This document shows positions 41,438 to 49,845 of a stretch of DNA of 64,000 nt, piece by piece. The stretch lies in assembly GCA_024742415.1 (NCBI GenBank), contig JANSYN010000007.1, positions 186,001 to 250,000 of the forward strand, read 5' to 3'. Under the pieces are notes generated by a model that saw only the letters and a program-made list of their open reading frames with translations, ran no database searches and had not been told where the DNA came from. Numbering within the stretch: the first letter of the stretch is position 1; the number at the start of each line of letters is the position of its first letter. The translations under genes and the position numbers were made by a program. Origin of the DNA: Gammaproteobacteria bacterium (GTDB lineage Bacteria > Pseudomonadota > Gammaproteobacteria > Pseudomonadales > Halieaceae).

Positions 41438-41860
41438 ATGGCGCCAAAGGGCAACCGTTACAAATCCATGTATCAGGGTTTCCTGCTCGCCGGCGTCTGC
41501 GTGCCGCTACTGTTGGGTTGTGTTCCCCATGTTGTTGTCGACGAACCACAGGCACTGTGCGGTCAGGCGCTGTACGACGCCATAGAGCGTCGCGTCGGCA
41601 CACAGGATGGCCAGGGGCATGGGCCGGATATCGGCACCCTCGAGTGGCGCTCCACGGTGGAGTTTCGACTCGGGCTGCGCGATGATCCCGCCGTGCCTGC
41701 GCTGGATTCCGATCAATGGTGTGTTTTCATTCAGGGTTTTCTCACTGCGCGTACTGAAGTCACGGCGGCCGGGCAGTCGAGTGCCGCAGGCGATGCTGCG
41801 CACGAGGGTGATGGTTCCATGTTTTGTGAAGGCCTTACATGCAGCTCGGCATTGGCGTAG
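41438..41860 (+). CDS. Small lipoprotein of unknown function
   Basis: About 140 residues. A basic N-terminus is followed by a hydrophobic stretch ending LLLGC, a plausible lipobox, then a soluble part with several cysteines (QALCGQAL, WCVFIQ, FCEGLTC). I do not recognise the family. Start choice is uncertain: ATG codons also occur at 41393, 41396 and 41468, all in frame. The last 22 bases overlap the start of the next gene in another frame. Confidence 0.55.
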   Translation: MAPKGNRYKSMYQGFLLAGVCVPLLLGCVPHVVVDEPQALCGQALYDAIERRVGTQDGQGHGPDIGTLEWRSTVEFRLGLRDDPAVPALDSDQWCVFIQGFLTARTEVTAAGQSSAAGDAAHEGDGSMFCEGLTCSSALA

Positions 41861-42921
41861 CTTCATTGTTTCTCCTGGTAGTGACCGCGTTGCCGCTCAG
41901 TCACCATCCGCACTGGCTGGTGCGCAGCGCCGACTTTCCACGGCTGCAGTTTGCATCGCTGGCCCTGGCGCTGTGGCTGGTCGCTGCTGTTGCGCTGCCC
42001 TTTGACTACGCCTGGCACTGGCTGGTGCTGGCCAACGCCACCGTGTGCCTGTGCTGGCAGCTTTGCTGGATACTTCCCTACACGCCGCTGTGGCGCAAAG
42101 AGGTGCTGGCGTCCTCTACCCAAGAGCACGCCGCGCAAATCACTATCCTCACCTGCAACGTGCTAACGTCCAACCGCAACGTGGAAGCTTTGCTGTCGTT
42201 GGTCGCCCGCCATGAACCTGATGTGCTGGTAACACTGGAGTCTGACCAGTGGTGGCAGGACAGGCTCGACGCGCTTGAGCGCACTATGCCCCACAGTATC
42301 AAGTGCCCCCTGGACAACCTCTATGGCATGCACGTGTACTCCAGGCTCCCCCTGGATGAACCCACCATCGAGTTTCTGGTAGAGGACGACGTGCCATCAA
42401 TGCATGCCCTGCTCAGCATGCGTAGCGGCGCGTCTGTTCGCATGCATTTCCTGCACCCGGCGCCACCGAGCCCCACGGAAAATGAGCACTCCTCAGAGCG
42501 CGACGCCGAACTTCTGGTGGTGGCGAAAAGCGTCGCAGGGTGTGCCGACCCTGTCATCGTTACCGGCGATCTCAACGATGTGGCATGGTCTTCGACGACG
42601 CGCATGTTCCGCAAGATCAGCGGCCTGCTGGACCCGCGCGTGGGCAGAGGCATGTTCAACACCTTTCACGCGGGCATTCCCTTGCTGCGCTGGCCGCTGG
42701 ACCATGTTTTTCACAGTGCGCATTTTCGCCTGGCGAAGATAGACCGCCTGCCCTCGATCGGCTCCGATCATTTCCCCCTGCTGGCGCGTTTATCCTTGCA
42801 GCGCGAATCGGTGGATGAGCAGGACAGCATTGCCATGGATGCAGCCGCGCGGGATCGCGCAGACGCCATCGTCCGGGAACAGGGCGTTGCAGTGCGAGAT
42901 GTGCCCGCGCCCGGCGACTGA
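41839..42921 (+). CDS. Endonuclease/exonuclease/phosphatase family membrane protein
   Basis: A 360-residue protein. Three N-terminal membrane helices (about residues 5-20, 37-57 and 60-78) lead to an EEP domain with ITILTCNVLTSNRN, VLVTLESDQWW (metal Glu), VTGDLNDVAWS and SIGSDHFPLLARL, the latter with the catalytic Asp-His. The layout is that of YafD-like inner-membrane EEP proteins. It might hydrolyse a phosphodiester or a phospholipid. GAAGG upstream supports the ATG at 41839, inside the previous gene. Confidence 0.86.
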   Translation: MQLGIGVASLFLLVVTALPLSHHPHWLVRSADFPRLQFASLALALWLVAAVALPFDYAWHWLVLANATVCLCWQLCWILPYTPLWRKEVLASSTQEHAAQITILTCNVLTSNRNVEALLSLVARHEPDVLVTLESDQWWQDRLDALERTMPHSIKCPLDNLYGMHVYSRLPLDEPTIEFLVEDDVPSMHALLSMRSGASVRMHFLHPAPPSPTENEHSSERDAELLVVAKSVAGCADPVIVTGDLNDVAWSSTTRMFRKISGLLDPRVGRGMFNTFHAGIPLLRWPLDHVFHSAHFRLAKIDRLPSIGSDHFPLLARLSLQRESVDEQDSIAMDAAARDRADAIVREQGVAVRDVPAPGD

Positions 42922-43301
42922 GCCTGTGCAGCCGTCATACTGGTGCCTGTCGCGGTCCTTCCACTGCAGCAGCCCCGGGGCCGGTTTAGCGCATGCTGGC
43001 AGTGACAGCGAAATATGGCATGCTAGGCGGCGTAGCGTGCGCGTGCGGTGCAAAACAAGTCTTGCGGGCGGCGGCTGCACTTTTTTGGCCCGGCGTTCAC
43101 CTTCTTCATGCGAGCGCTGATGGGTATTTTTGTGTTGTCTCCCCGAGCGCTGAACGCTGTACGAAGTGAACTGAACTGAACTGAAGTGAAGTGAAGTGAA
43201 GCGAAGTGAAGTGAAGTAAACCGAGGTGATTGGCAGTTTTTCGCGCTCGGGCGTGGCAGCATGCCAACAGCGTATTATTGAAAACATCCAACAGGTGAAT
43301 A
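42922..43301. other. Intergenic region with a pentanucleotide repeat
   Basis: 380 bases without a convincing gene. The main content is a 12-copy pentamer array close to the DUF202 gene. An open minus-strand frame covers this region only because a 5-bp repeat is open in all frames. Candidate promoters are not obvious. Confidence 0.6.
43161..43220. repeat. Pentanucleotide tandem repeat, 12 copies
   Basis: Twelve consecutive 5-bp units, GTGAA or CTGAA with a few variants (ACGAA, GCGAA, GTAAA). The middle holds runs of identical units (three CTGAA, three GTGAA). It ends 81 bases before the DUF202 start codon. Confidence 0.92.
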
Positions 43302-43553
43302 ATGGAAACGCTGCGCGACAAACTGGCGATGGAACGTACCAAACTGGCGAACGAACGCACGTTCCTGGCTTATGTGCGCACCTCACTGTCCCTGATTGCA
43401 GGCGCCGCGGTGTTGTTCCAGTTTTTCTCGGCGTCCGCTTCCTATCAGGCAGTGGGTTGGGCGCTGTGCGTGATGGGTATTGTGATACTGCTGGTGGGGA
43501 GCTATCGCTTCCGAAGCGTGCGTCGCTCGCTGCGCTCAGAGCGGCCTTCCTGA
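43302..43553 (+). CDS. DUF202 (YidH-like) membrane protein
   Basis: An 83-residue protein with an amphipathic start, LAMERTKLANERTFLAYVRTSLSLIAGA, which is the DUF202 signature, and two membrane helices. The tail is basic (RFRSVRRSLRSERPS). E. coli YidH is the known relative; function is unknown. The start ATG follows AACAGGTG. The pentamer array lies just upstream. Confidence 0.9.
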   Translation: METLRDKLAMERTKLANERTFLAYVRTSLSLIAGAAVLFQFFSASASYQAVGWALCVMGIVILLVGSYRFRSVRRSLRSERPS

Positions 43554-43689
43554 ACCACCCATGGCGGCAGGCGTGGCTGCATCGACACGCAGCGTGGCTC
43601 GTGGACACTACGCAGCATTGGGGCGCAGGGTGCCGGTAACCTTGTGCCGGTAGCAGTATAGAGCCCCTGTGTCAGGGCTGGAGGAAAGC

Positions 43690-44010
43690 ATGATCATCGT
43701 ACGGTGGGTATCGAGTGCAAGTGTGGGTCTTGCAGGCCTGCTGCTGGCCGGGTGTGTGCAGCAGGCCGGCCCACTCCCTGTGACCAGTGTCGACTATGCG
43801 TGTGACCGGGGCGGGCCCCTGAGCGTGAGCTTTGACCGTGATCGGGGGCTGGCGTTACTGTCCAGAGGCGGCGAAGTGATCGAACTGCAGGCGCAGCCGG
43901 TTGCATCCGGCTTCAAGTACAGCAATGTGAAGACCACCGTGCGTGGCAAGGGCGATGAACTGATCGTTGAGATCGGTAAGATGTCGCCCATCACGTGTGT
44001 GTCCAGGTAA
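43690..44010 (+). CDS. MliC-like lipoprotein (C-type lysozyme inhibitor family)
   Basis: A 106-residue precursor with lipobox LAGC and a C-terminal MliC-type eight-strand domain: VDYACDRGGPLSVSFD, ALLSRGGEVIELQAQPVASGFKYSN, then VRGKGDELIVEI and a last cysteine in ITCVS. The two cysteines can pair as in MliC. MliC blocks lysozyme by placing Ser and Lys in its active site; here SGFKY carries the Ser-Gly. GGAGGA at 43679-43685 fixes the ATG. It should sit in the outer membrane facing the periplasm. Confidence 0.8.
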   Translation: MIIVRWVSSASVGLAGLLLAGCVQQAGPLPVTSVDYACDRGGPLSVSFDRDRGLALLSRGGEVIELQAQPVASGFKYSNVKTTVRGKGDELIVEIGKMSPITCVSR

Positions 44011-44035
44011 ACAGGACTTTCCACAGGAGAACGTA

Positions 44036-44431
44036 ATGGATTTTGCGCTATACGACACGACGCTCGCCGCCGCCGCGGCGATGGCTGCCCTGATGCTGGT
44101 ACAACTGCTGGTTGCCGACATCATCGGTATCAGGCGCAAACATGAGCCCGGCACCCCAGTGCCCGCCTCGCACGACGATGTCCTGTTTCGCACAACACGC
44201 GCCGTGGGCAACACCAACGAGAGCATCGCCATATTCATACTGCTGGTTGTTCTGGCGATGTTTTCCGGCGCCTCGCCCCAGCTTACGGCCATCGCCAGTT
44301 GGGTTTACGTGATTGGCAGAATGGCTTATACGCTGTGCTATTACTTTGATATTCGCATCATGCGTTCGGTCTTTTTTGGCGTGGCGCTGCTGGCGCTGGT
44401 CGCGCTGCTGGTGATCGCTGTATTTTTCTGA
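44036..44431 (+). CDS. MAPEG family membrane protein
   Basis: A 131-residue protein with four membrane helices. FRTTRAVGNTNESIAIFILLVVLAMFSG has the Arg and Asn-x-x-Glu of the MAPEG family, and IGRMAYTLCYYFDIRIMRSV matches the third and fourth helices. The family includes glutathione-dependent transferases and peroxidases of lipophilic substrates. CAGGAG about 9 bases upstream gives the ATG at 44036; the open frame begins inside the previous gene but that part is not coding. Confidence 0.87.
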   Translation: MDFALYDTTLAAAAAMAALMLVQLLVADIIGIRRKHEPGTPVPASHDDVLFRTTRAVGNTNESIAIFILLVVLAMFSGASPQLTAIASWVYVIGRMAYTLCYYFDIRIMRSVFFGVALLALVALLVIAVFF

Positions 44432-44528
44432 TTACCTGGCACGCAGGCGCCTTGCCAACCGCCAGCGCGTATTGCGCGCCAGGGAAAACCGTTAGAATAT
44501 GCCGGTGCCAGCGAAGTGGAGAAACAGC

Positions 44529-45086
44529 ATGTGGCAAGCGGTGATGCGGCTTGTAGCGGTATTGATTGTCGGTGTTTCGGCAGCGTCCTGCGACAACAGC
44601 ACAACGCGCGATGAGGCGACCGGTCAGGAGGCCGAAGTCAGCGGTCAGCAGTTTAATCTACCGCAGCCTGCTGTGGGCGATCAGGGCGGTCACGGCGCCG
44701 CGGATGACACAGCAGTGGGCGCTGCAACGGCACAGGAACACCACGAGACGCAGGAACTCGCGCCAACGCCTGCCGCTGCCCCGGCAGGGGCTGATGCTGG
44801 TGCGGCGCTATCGCCGTCAGCGGGCAACGCGGTCTTTGACCGTCAGGAACCGCTTGAACTCGATCTGAGCCTGCCGCGAGAGTTAACCGAGGTCGAGGCA
44901 TTTGAGCGTCCGCGCCAGGATGGCCTGTTGCTGCCAGACCTATTCAATGACAGTAACAACAATAACAACAGTGACGCCAAAACGCGTGTGTCGGGCGGAT
45001 TGATTCTCAATGATGTCGAACCAGAGCAGCCGCTCATGGATCGTCTGGGCGGTGCAAAACTGGACGTCAAGGTACCCATCAAGTAA
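44529..45086 (+). CDS. Low-complexity periplasmic lipoprotein, unknown function
   Basis: A 185-residue precursor. The signal ends with the lipobox SAASC, followed by a long Ala, Gln, Pro and acidic region without clear fold, an N/D run (LFNDSNNNNNSD) and a short conserved-looking end (GGLILNDVEPEQPLMDRLGG). I do not recognise it. The composition suggests a flexible periplasmic linker or anchor. GGAGA about 9 bases upstream supports the ATG. Two translational neighbours are separated by more than 90 bp each side. Confidence 0.65.
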   Translation: MWQAVMRLVAVLIVGVSAASCDNSTTRDEATGQEAEVSGQQFNLPQPAVGDQGGHGAADDTAVGAATAQEHHETQELAPTPAAAPAGADAGAALSPSAGNAVFDRQEPLELDLSLPRELTEVEAFERPRQDGLLLPDLFNDSNNNNNSDAKTRVSGGLILNDVEPEQPLMDRLGGAKLDVKVPIK

Positions 45087-45304
45087 TCCTTCAAATCACC
45101 TGTCAGGTAACCCCGGCGCAGCCGCAGCGGTGGTGTTTGCGCCGTCCGGGGTGACTCAGCCCAGCGTGCTGACAGCTCTCGCCAGGCAGGCTTGTCAACA
45201 TGCACCCGGCCTGTGGGGCGGTAAGCTGCAGCCACTGCGCCTCCACTTGATTATCCGGCGATCTACGCCGCATACTGGCCTGCCAACATGCGAGCGGAGC
45301 GCAT

Positions 45305-46492
45305 ATGTTCGGCGACAACCCCAATGACCCGGCGCTGCAGCAGGCCTGGTCTGATTTTTGTGATGAACTCAAAAGCGCTTCGGCGCTGATTTTTCGCGAC
45401 ACAACGCCGGCGCATGATATCGACAGGGCCAAAGGGCTACGCCTGCTGGCGCGCAACGTGTCACTTGCCCTGCAGTTTCACCTTGAAAATACCGATCCCG
45501 ACTTTCCTGAGTTGCTCCACTATTTTGATCCATTGCGCAAGCAGGGCGGCGACAACACGGATGCGCTGTATGTGGGTGCGCCGATCAACGGTAGCAATAC
45601 CTATCGCATCAGCGGGCATCGCGGTGATGCGCGCTACTTTGCCGTCACCGTGCTCGAAGACGGCGCCACGCCCTGGGGTGGCGCTGTGGTCGGTAACCTG
45701 ATCGACAGCGATATCGCGGTGGCTGACGACGGCAAGTTTGAAATCTTTCTTGGCCCGCAACCGCACGCCGGTAACTGGATCAGGACGACCCCGGGAGCAT
45801 GGCGGGTTACCGTCAGGCAGTTCTTTGCCGATTGGGAAAACGAGGCGCCAATGAACGCGCGCATCGATTGCCTTGACGAGCACGAGCACAACCCGGTGCT
45901 GACGCCTGCGCAAGTCATTAGGGGTTTACAGGATTCCGCTGCCTGGGTGAAAAGCTCCACCACATACTGGGCAGACATGCTCGACAAGTGGCAGGTGCAG
46001 CCCAATCGCTTTCTCTCGTACCGGCAGCTGGATGACAATGCGATTGATGCAACACCTGGCGGCGAGCCGCTGATTTGCTACTGGCAGCTGCCCAGGGATG
46101 AAGTCCTGGTGGTGCGTGTGACGCCTCCAGTGGCGGACTACTGGTCAGTGGAGTTCGGTAATTACTGGTGGGAAACCATGGATTATCGCTATCGTCTGTG
46201 CAGCACCAATTGCCATCATGCGGTGCTGGAAGATGACGGTGAGCTGCTGCTGGTTGTGGCACACGATGATCCGGGCCTGCCCAACTGGCTGGACCCTTCG
46301 GGGCACGAGGCCGGCTACATCACGGTACGCTGGATTGGTGCGCAATCGTGCCCGACGCCGCACTGTGAGCAACTGCCTGCCGCGCGCCTGCACGACTACC
46401 TGCCGCACGCCTGCAAAACACTCGATGCAGAAGCGCGCAAGCAGCAGCTGGCGGGGCGACGGCGCGGTATATTGCGCCGCTTCGGCTACTGA
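45305..46492 (+). CDS. DUF1214-like protein, copy 1
   Basis: A 395-residue soluble protein without signal peptide. It shares with the protein encoded at 51081-52190 the motifs GGDNTDALYVGAPINGSNTY, LGPQPHAGNW followed by RQFF, VEFGNYWWETMDYRYR and HDDPGLPNWLDPSGHEAGY, typical of the DUF1214/DUF1254 type C-terminal fold. Function is unproved. The gene precedes an SDR and a sulfotransferase on the same strand. CGGAG before the ATG is a reasonable binding site. Confidence 0.75.
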   Translation: MFGDNPNDPALQQAWSDFCDELKSASALIFRDTTPAHDIDRAKGLRLLARNVSLALQFHLENTDPDFPELLHYFDPLRKQGGDNTDALYVGAPINGSNTYRISGHRGDARYFAVTVLEDGATPWGGAVVGNLIDSDIAVADDGKFEIFLGPQPHAGNWIRTTPGAWRVTVRQFFADWENEAPMNARIDCLDEHEHNPVLTPAQVIRGLQDSAAWVKSSTTYWADMLDKWQVQPNRFLSYRQLDDNAIDATPGGEPLICYWQLPRDEVLVVRVTPPVADYWSVEFGNYWWETMDYRYRLCSTNCHHAVLEDDGELLLVVAHDDPGLPNWLDPSGHEAGYITVRWIGAQSCPTPHCEQLPAARLHDYLPHACKTLDAEARKQQLAGRRRGILRRFGY

Positions 46493-46588
46493 ATCGGTGC
46501 AGCTTGCGGTAAGGCCAGCAGCCCCTCTCGCCGGGACAGTACATCAACCGACAGCAGCGCAACCCACCGGGTTGCACGGAGAGCGCTA

Positions 46589-47422
46589 ATGGATCTTGGA
46601 TTGCAGGGCAAGACGGTGGTGATCACCGGCGGCAGCGGCTACATTGGCCAGGGGCTGGTGCTGGCCTTTGCGCGCGAGGGCGCGAACGTGATCAGTGCCT
46701 CGCGCGACGTCTCTGTTGGTCACGCCCTGACGCAACAGGCGCAAGACGCCAGCCTCGCCGGCTCGGTGCTGGCCGTGGCCACGGATGTCACCGACAGGGC
46801 ATCGGTCGACGCCATGTTGGCGCGCTGCCATGAAGTGTTTGGCCCGGTTGATATACTGGTCAACAACGCCGGTGGCCCCGCACAGGCAGGCCCGTTCGAG
46901 ACGCTTGATCCGCAGGCGCGGCAATGGGAAATCGCTGTAAATGTCGATGGGGTCGTCAACTGCTGCCAGGCGGTTGCCGATGACATGCTCGGGCGTGGCG
47001 CCGGTTCTATTATCAATATATCGTCCAACTGCTCCCTCTCGGGCAAGACTGCAGAAAATCTCGTGCACTACGGTAGCGTCAAGGGCTTTGTGAACTCCCT
47101 GGGCAAATCCCTTGCCTGGGAGTGGGCAGGGAGGGGCGTGCGCGTCAATACGATATCGCCCGCCTGGATTGTGCCCGAGTCTGAACAGAACATTGGCCGG
47201 AACAGTTTCTGGCGACGGCTGGGCTTTTCCCTGATGGGTCGCCCGGAGCAGGCGCAGCAGGACTTTCTTGCAGGCACACTGGAACACATGGACGCGTTGC
47301 CAACGACGCGGCTGGGCCGGGCCGAGGATATTGCCAATATGGCCCTGTTCCTGGCCTCAGACAGGGCCGGTTTCGTTACCGGCCAGTTGATCAGTGTGTC
47401 CGGTGGCGCCTATATGCCCTGA
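46589..47422 (+). CDS. Short-chain dehydrogenase/reductase, second copy
   Basis: A 277-residue classical SDR. The cofactor loop TGGSGYIG is at residues 13-20, NNAGG at 92-96, and the catalytic Tyr161 and Lys165 lie in YGSVK with serines at 145/146. Arg39 following the second strand (SASRD) favours NADP(H). A roughly 25-residue insertion (NSFWRRLGFSLMGRPEQAQQDF) before the C-terminal substrate loop is longer than in FabG and may shape a bulky pocket. GGAGAG upstream. It lies between the DUF1214-like and sulfotransferase genes. Confidence 0.91.
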   Translation: MDLGLQGKTVVITGGSGYIGQGLVLAFAREGANVISASRDVSVGHALTQQAQDASLAGSVLAVATDVTDRASVDAMLARCHEVFGPVDILVNNAGGPAQAGPFETLDPQARQWEIAVNVDGVVNCCQAVADDMLGRGAGSIINISSNCSLSGKTAENLVHYGSVKGFVNSLGKSLAWEWAGRGVRVNTISPAWIVPESEQNIGRNSFWRRLGFSLMGRPEQAQQDFLAGTLEHMDALPTTRLGRAEDIANMALFLASDRAGFVTGQLISVSGGAYMP

Positions 47423-47567
47423 GCCTGACTGATGGTTTAAGGGCACTGTGCGCTGGCAGGACCACTGCGCCGCTGATCCTGATTCACCGCAGCGCCGGGG
47501 CTTGCAGCGCAGGAATCCAGCAACGCGGTGATCGCTTAACGAGAGTATGAACAGGAGTGACAACACA

Positions 47568-48800
47568 ATGTGGACAGCGCCCACGCCTCCCGAGTGGCTG
47601 GAAATCATTAATCGCGAGGGCAGCTATCTGGAACTGTCAGCGGTTGTGCCGCTGGACGAGCAGTCCCTGATCGCGCACGCGCGCCAGCGCACTGGCCTGG
47701 AAGATTTTGGTGATGATCTCTGGCGCGAGCCCTTTGCAGTGTATGTCAGGGCCCTGGAAGAAGAGGCACAGCTCACCCTGATGGGGCGCCTGATGGCACG
47801 CAACGATGTGATCCTGTGGCTGAGCACCCGACTTCAGGTGACTGCCACACTGGCGCGCCATCCGGAAATCCTGCAGCAGGACATTCCTGCGCCCATGTTC
47901 ATCGTGGGTCTGCCGCGTTCGGGCACCTCCATCCTGTTCGAACTGCTCGCACAGGATCCTGCGGCGGGCGTGCCGCTGATGTGGGAAGCCCTGCAGCCCT
48001 GTCCGCCACCGCAGCGCGAGACCTATGCCAGTGATCCGCGGATCGCGCAGGCGCACCAGTTGTTCACGCAGTGGAGCAGGGTGGCCCCGGAGTTTGCCCA
48101 GATGCATGAAATGCGCGGTGATCTTCCGGCAGAGTGTGGCCTGTTGATGGCGCCGACGTTTATCTCCGATCACAACGCCTCCCTGCACCAGACGCCCAGC
48201 TACAGCGCCTGGCTGGCACAGGCAGATTATCTGCCCGTCTACCAGTATCACAAAAGCCTGTTGCAGTTGTTACAGTGGAAAAACCCGCGGCAACGCTGGT
48301 TGCTCAAGGCGCCAGAGCACCAGGTGCACCTGGAGACGCTGTTGCAGGTGTATCCGGACGCGCGCATTGTGCAAACACACCGCGACCCCATCAAGTGTAT
48401 GGCGTCTGCCACGAGTTTGATGGGAACGCTCTACAGTATGCGATCCGACCAGGCGTTTAATGCGCAAATGTTTGAAAACATCATTATGGGGGAGGCCACG
48501 GCAGCGCGACTGAACCGGGTGATCGACCAGCGCGCGGCGGGTGACGTGCCCGCCGCAAACATCGCGGACTCCCGCTACCAGGACCTTATGGATGACCCCA
48601 TGCGTTGCATTGAGGCGATCTATGCGCATTTTGGTATGCCGCTGGAAGCCGCTGCGCGCACAGCGATGCTCGACTACCTGCAGCAGAAGCCACGCGGCAA
48701 GTTTGGTGTGCACCGCTATCAGGTTGATGAGCGCAGAACGACCGAGCGCCGCCTCTTCGAGCGCTATCAGTCAACCTACAACGTACCGGATGAAGTATAG
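47568..48800 (+). CDS. Sulfotransferase family protein (Sulfotransfer_3), copy 1
   Basis: A 410-residue protein. After an N-terminal helical extension of about 105 residues with TGLEDFGDD (42-50) and RLMARND, the PAPS 5-prime-phosphosulfate loop GLPRSGTS lies at 114-121 and the 3-prime-phosphate motif HRDP at 271-274, preceded by LLKAPEH. It probably transfers sulfate from PAPS to a hydroxyl of a small molecule or lipid in the cytoplasm. The start ATG 47568 has AGGAG about 10 bases upstream; ATG 47547 would add seven residues without a good site. Two more genes of the same subfamily lie within 6 kb. Confidence 0.86.
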   Translation: MWTAPTPPEWLEIINREGSYLELSAVVPLDEQSLIAHARQRTGLEDFGDDLWREPFAVYVRALEEEAQLTLMGRLMARNDVILWLSTRLQVTATLARHPEILQQDIPAPMFIVGLPRSGTSILFELLAQDPAAGVPLMWEALQPCPPPQRETYASDPRIAQAHQLFTQWSRVAPEFAQMHEMRGDLPAECGLLMAPTFISDHNASLHQTPSYSAWLAQADYLPVYQYHKSLLQLLQWKNPRQRWLLKAPEHQVHLETLLQVYPDARIVQTHRDPIKCMASATSLMGTLYSMRSDQAFNAQMFENIIMGEATAARLNRVIDQRAAGDVPAANIADSRYQDLMDDPMRCIEAIYAHFGMPLEAAARTAMLDYLQQKPRGKFGVHRYQVDERRTTERRLFERYQSTYNVPDEV

Positions 48801-48950
48801 GCGCTGGCTCGTTGGCGCGTGCAGTTGCCAGGACTCTTGCGCAAAGCGTGCCGTTGCCGGGTGTGCTGCGCGTTGGTGTTGGTGCAAGGTGCCAGCGGCG
48901 GGGAATAAACGCCAGCCTTGCGTTTTCAGTCTCACCGGGCGCGTGGCGCG

Positions 48951-49820
48951 CTAGAAGCGCTGGATAATGTTGCTTGCGTAGTGCTCCATAAAGCGCTTTT
49001 TCTCGTCCAGCGTTGAGCGCTTCTTGCCAAGGCCATACAGAAAAGGCGGTGCCACTGTGCTCTCAAGGCCGTCCTGCTGCAGCCTTGCATACAGGTCATA
49101 ACTGGGCATATCGCTGATGCCCAGCATCGCTTCAAAGGGCAGGTGGTCACGTTGGTACTCTTTGCGTAGCGCAGTGAGCTGCTGTAACAGGGTCTTCACG
49201 TCATCCGGCGCGGTGCCGGCGCCGATGTAGCCGTTGCCGCAGCGCGCGGCGCGGGCAAGGGCTGCCTGTGATGAGCCGCCGATATAAATCGGCGGTGGTT
49301 GCGCGGGAGCGGGGCTAAGTTGCACGCGCGGAAAGTCGAAAAACTCACCGTGATGCTCAACCATCTCGCCCTGCCAGAGTTTATGTAGCACCTCGATACT
49401 TTCGTCAGTAATTTTGCCGCGCTTGTGAAAGTCCACCCCGTAGATAGCGAACTCTTCTTTCATCCAGCCCACGCCGACCCCCAGCACAAACCGCTGATTG
49501 CTGAGTATCGCCAGCGTTGCCGTGGCCCGTGCCACCTCGTGCGGGTTGCGCAAGGGCAAGACATACACGCCGCAGGTAAAGCGCAGGGTTGAGGTCGCCG
49601 CTGCCATGGCAGCGAATATCGCCGTTTGATCCGGGTACTCATCGCTGGCTTCCATGGGCGGCAGGCCGGTATCGGAGTAGGGGTAGTGGGGTGCAATCGA
49701 CTCCGGATACACCGCGTGATCACCGCTCATCAGGCCATGAAAGCCCACTTCTTCGGCAAACCGGGCTATCTCGATAAGCTGGTCTGTCTCGGCCCAGGTA
49801 ATGGCTTGCCAGAATTGCAT
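48951..49820 (-). CDS. LLM-class F420-dependent oxidoreductase (TIGR03619-like)
   Basis: A 289-residue TIM-barrel protein of the luciferase-like monooxygenase family. The sequences LIEIARFAEEVGFHGLMSGDH, LRFTCGVYVLPLRNPHEVARATATL and LGVGVGWMKEEFAIYGVDFHKRG are typical of the F420-dependent class rather than the FMN bacterial luciferases. It would use reduced F420 to reduce or oxidise a carbonyl or enone. No F420 biosynthesis gene is in the window. ATG start; it lies 25 bp upstream of nothing in the same unit, followed by 150 noncoding bases. Confidence 0.87.
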   Translation of the reverse strand: MQFWQAITWAETDQLIEIARFAEEVGFHGLMSGDHAVYPESIAPHYPYSDTGLPPMEASDEYPDQTAIFAAMAAATSTLRFTCGVYVLPLRNPHEVARATATLAILSNQRFVLGVGVGWMKEEFAIYGVDFHKRGKITDESIEVLHKLWQGEMVEHHGEFFDFPRVQLSPAPAQPPPIYIGGSSQAALARAARCGNGYIGAGTAPDDVKTLLQQLTALRKEYQRDHLPFEAMLGISDMPSYDLYARLQQDGLESTVAPPFLYGLGKKRSTLDEKKRFMEHYASNIIQRF

Positions 49821-49845
49821 GATGACTCCTTAACGTAGTGTGCTG

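Noticed and set aside
42790-43608. Minus-strand frame with FTSLH-like peptide repeats
   Set aside because: The repeats are just the translation of the 5-bp array; the frame also overlaps the EEP and DUF202 genes.
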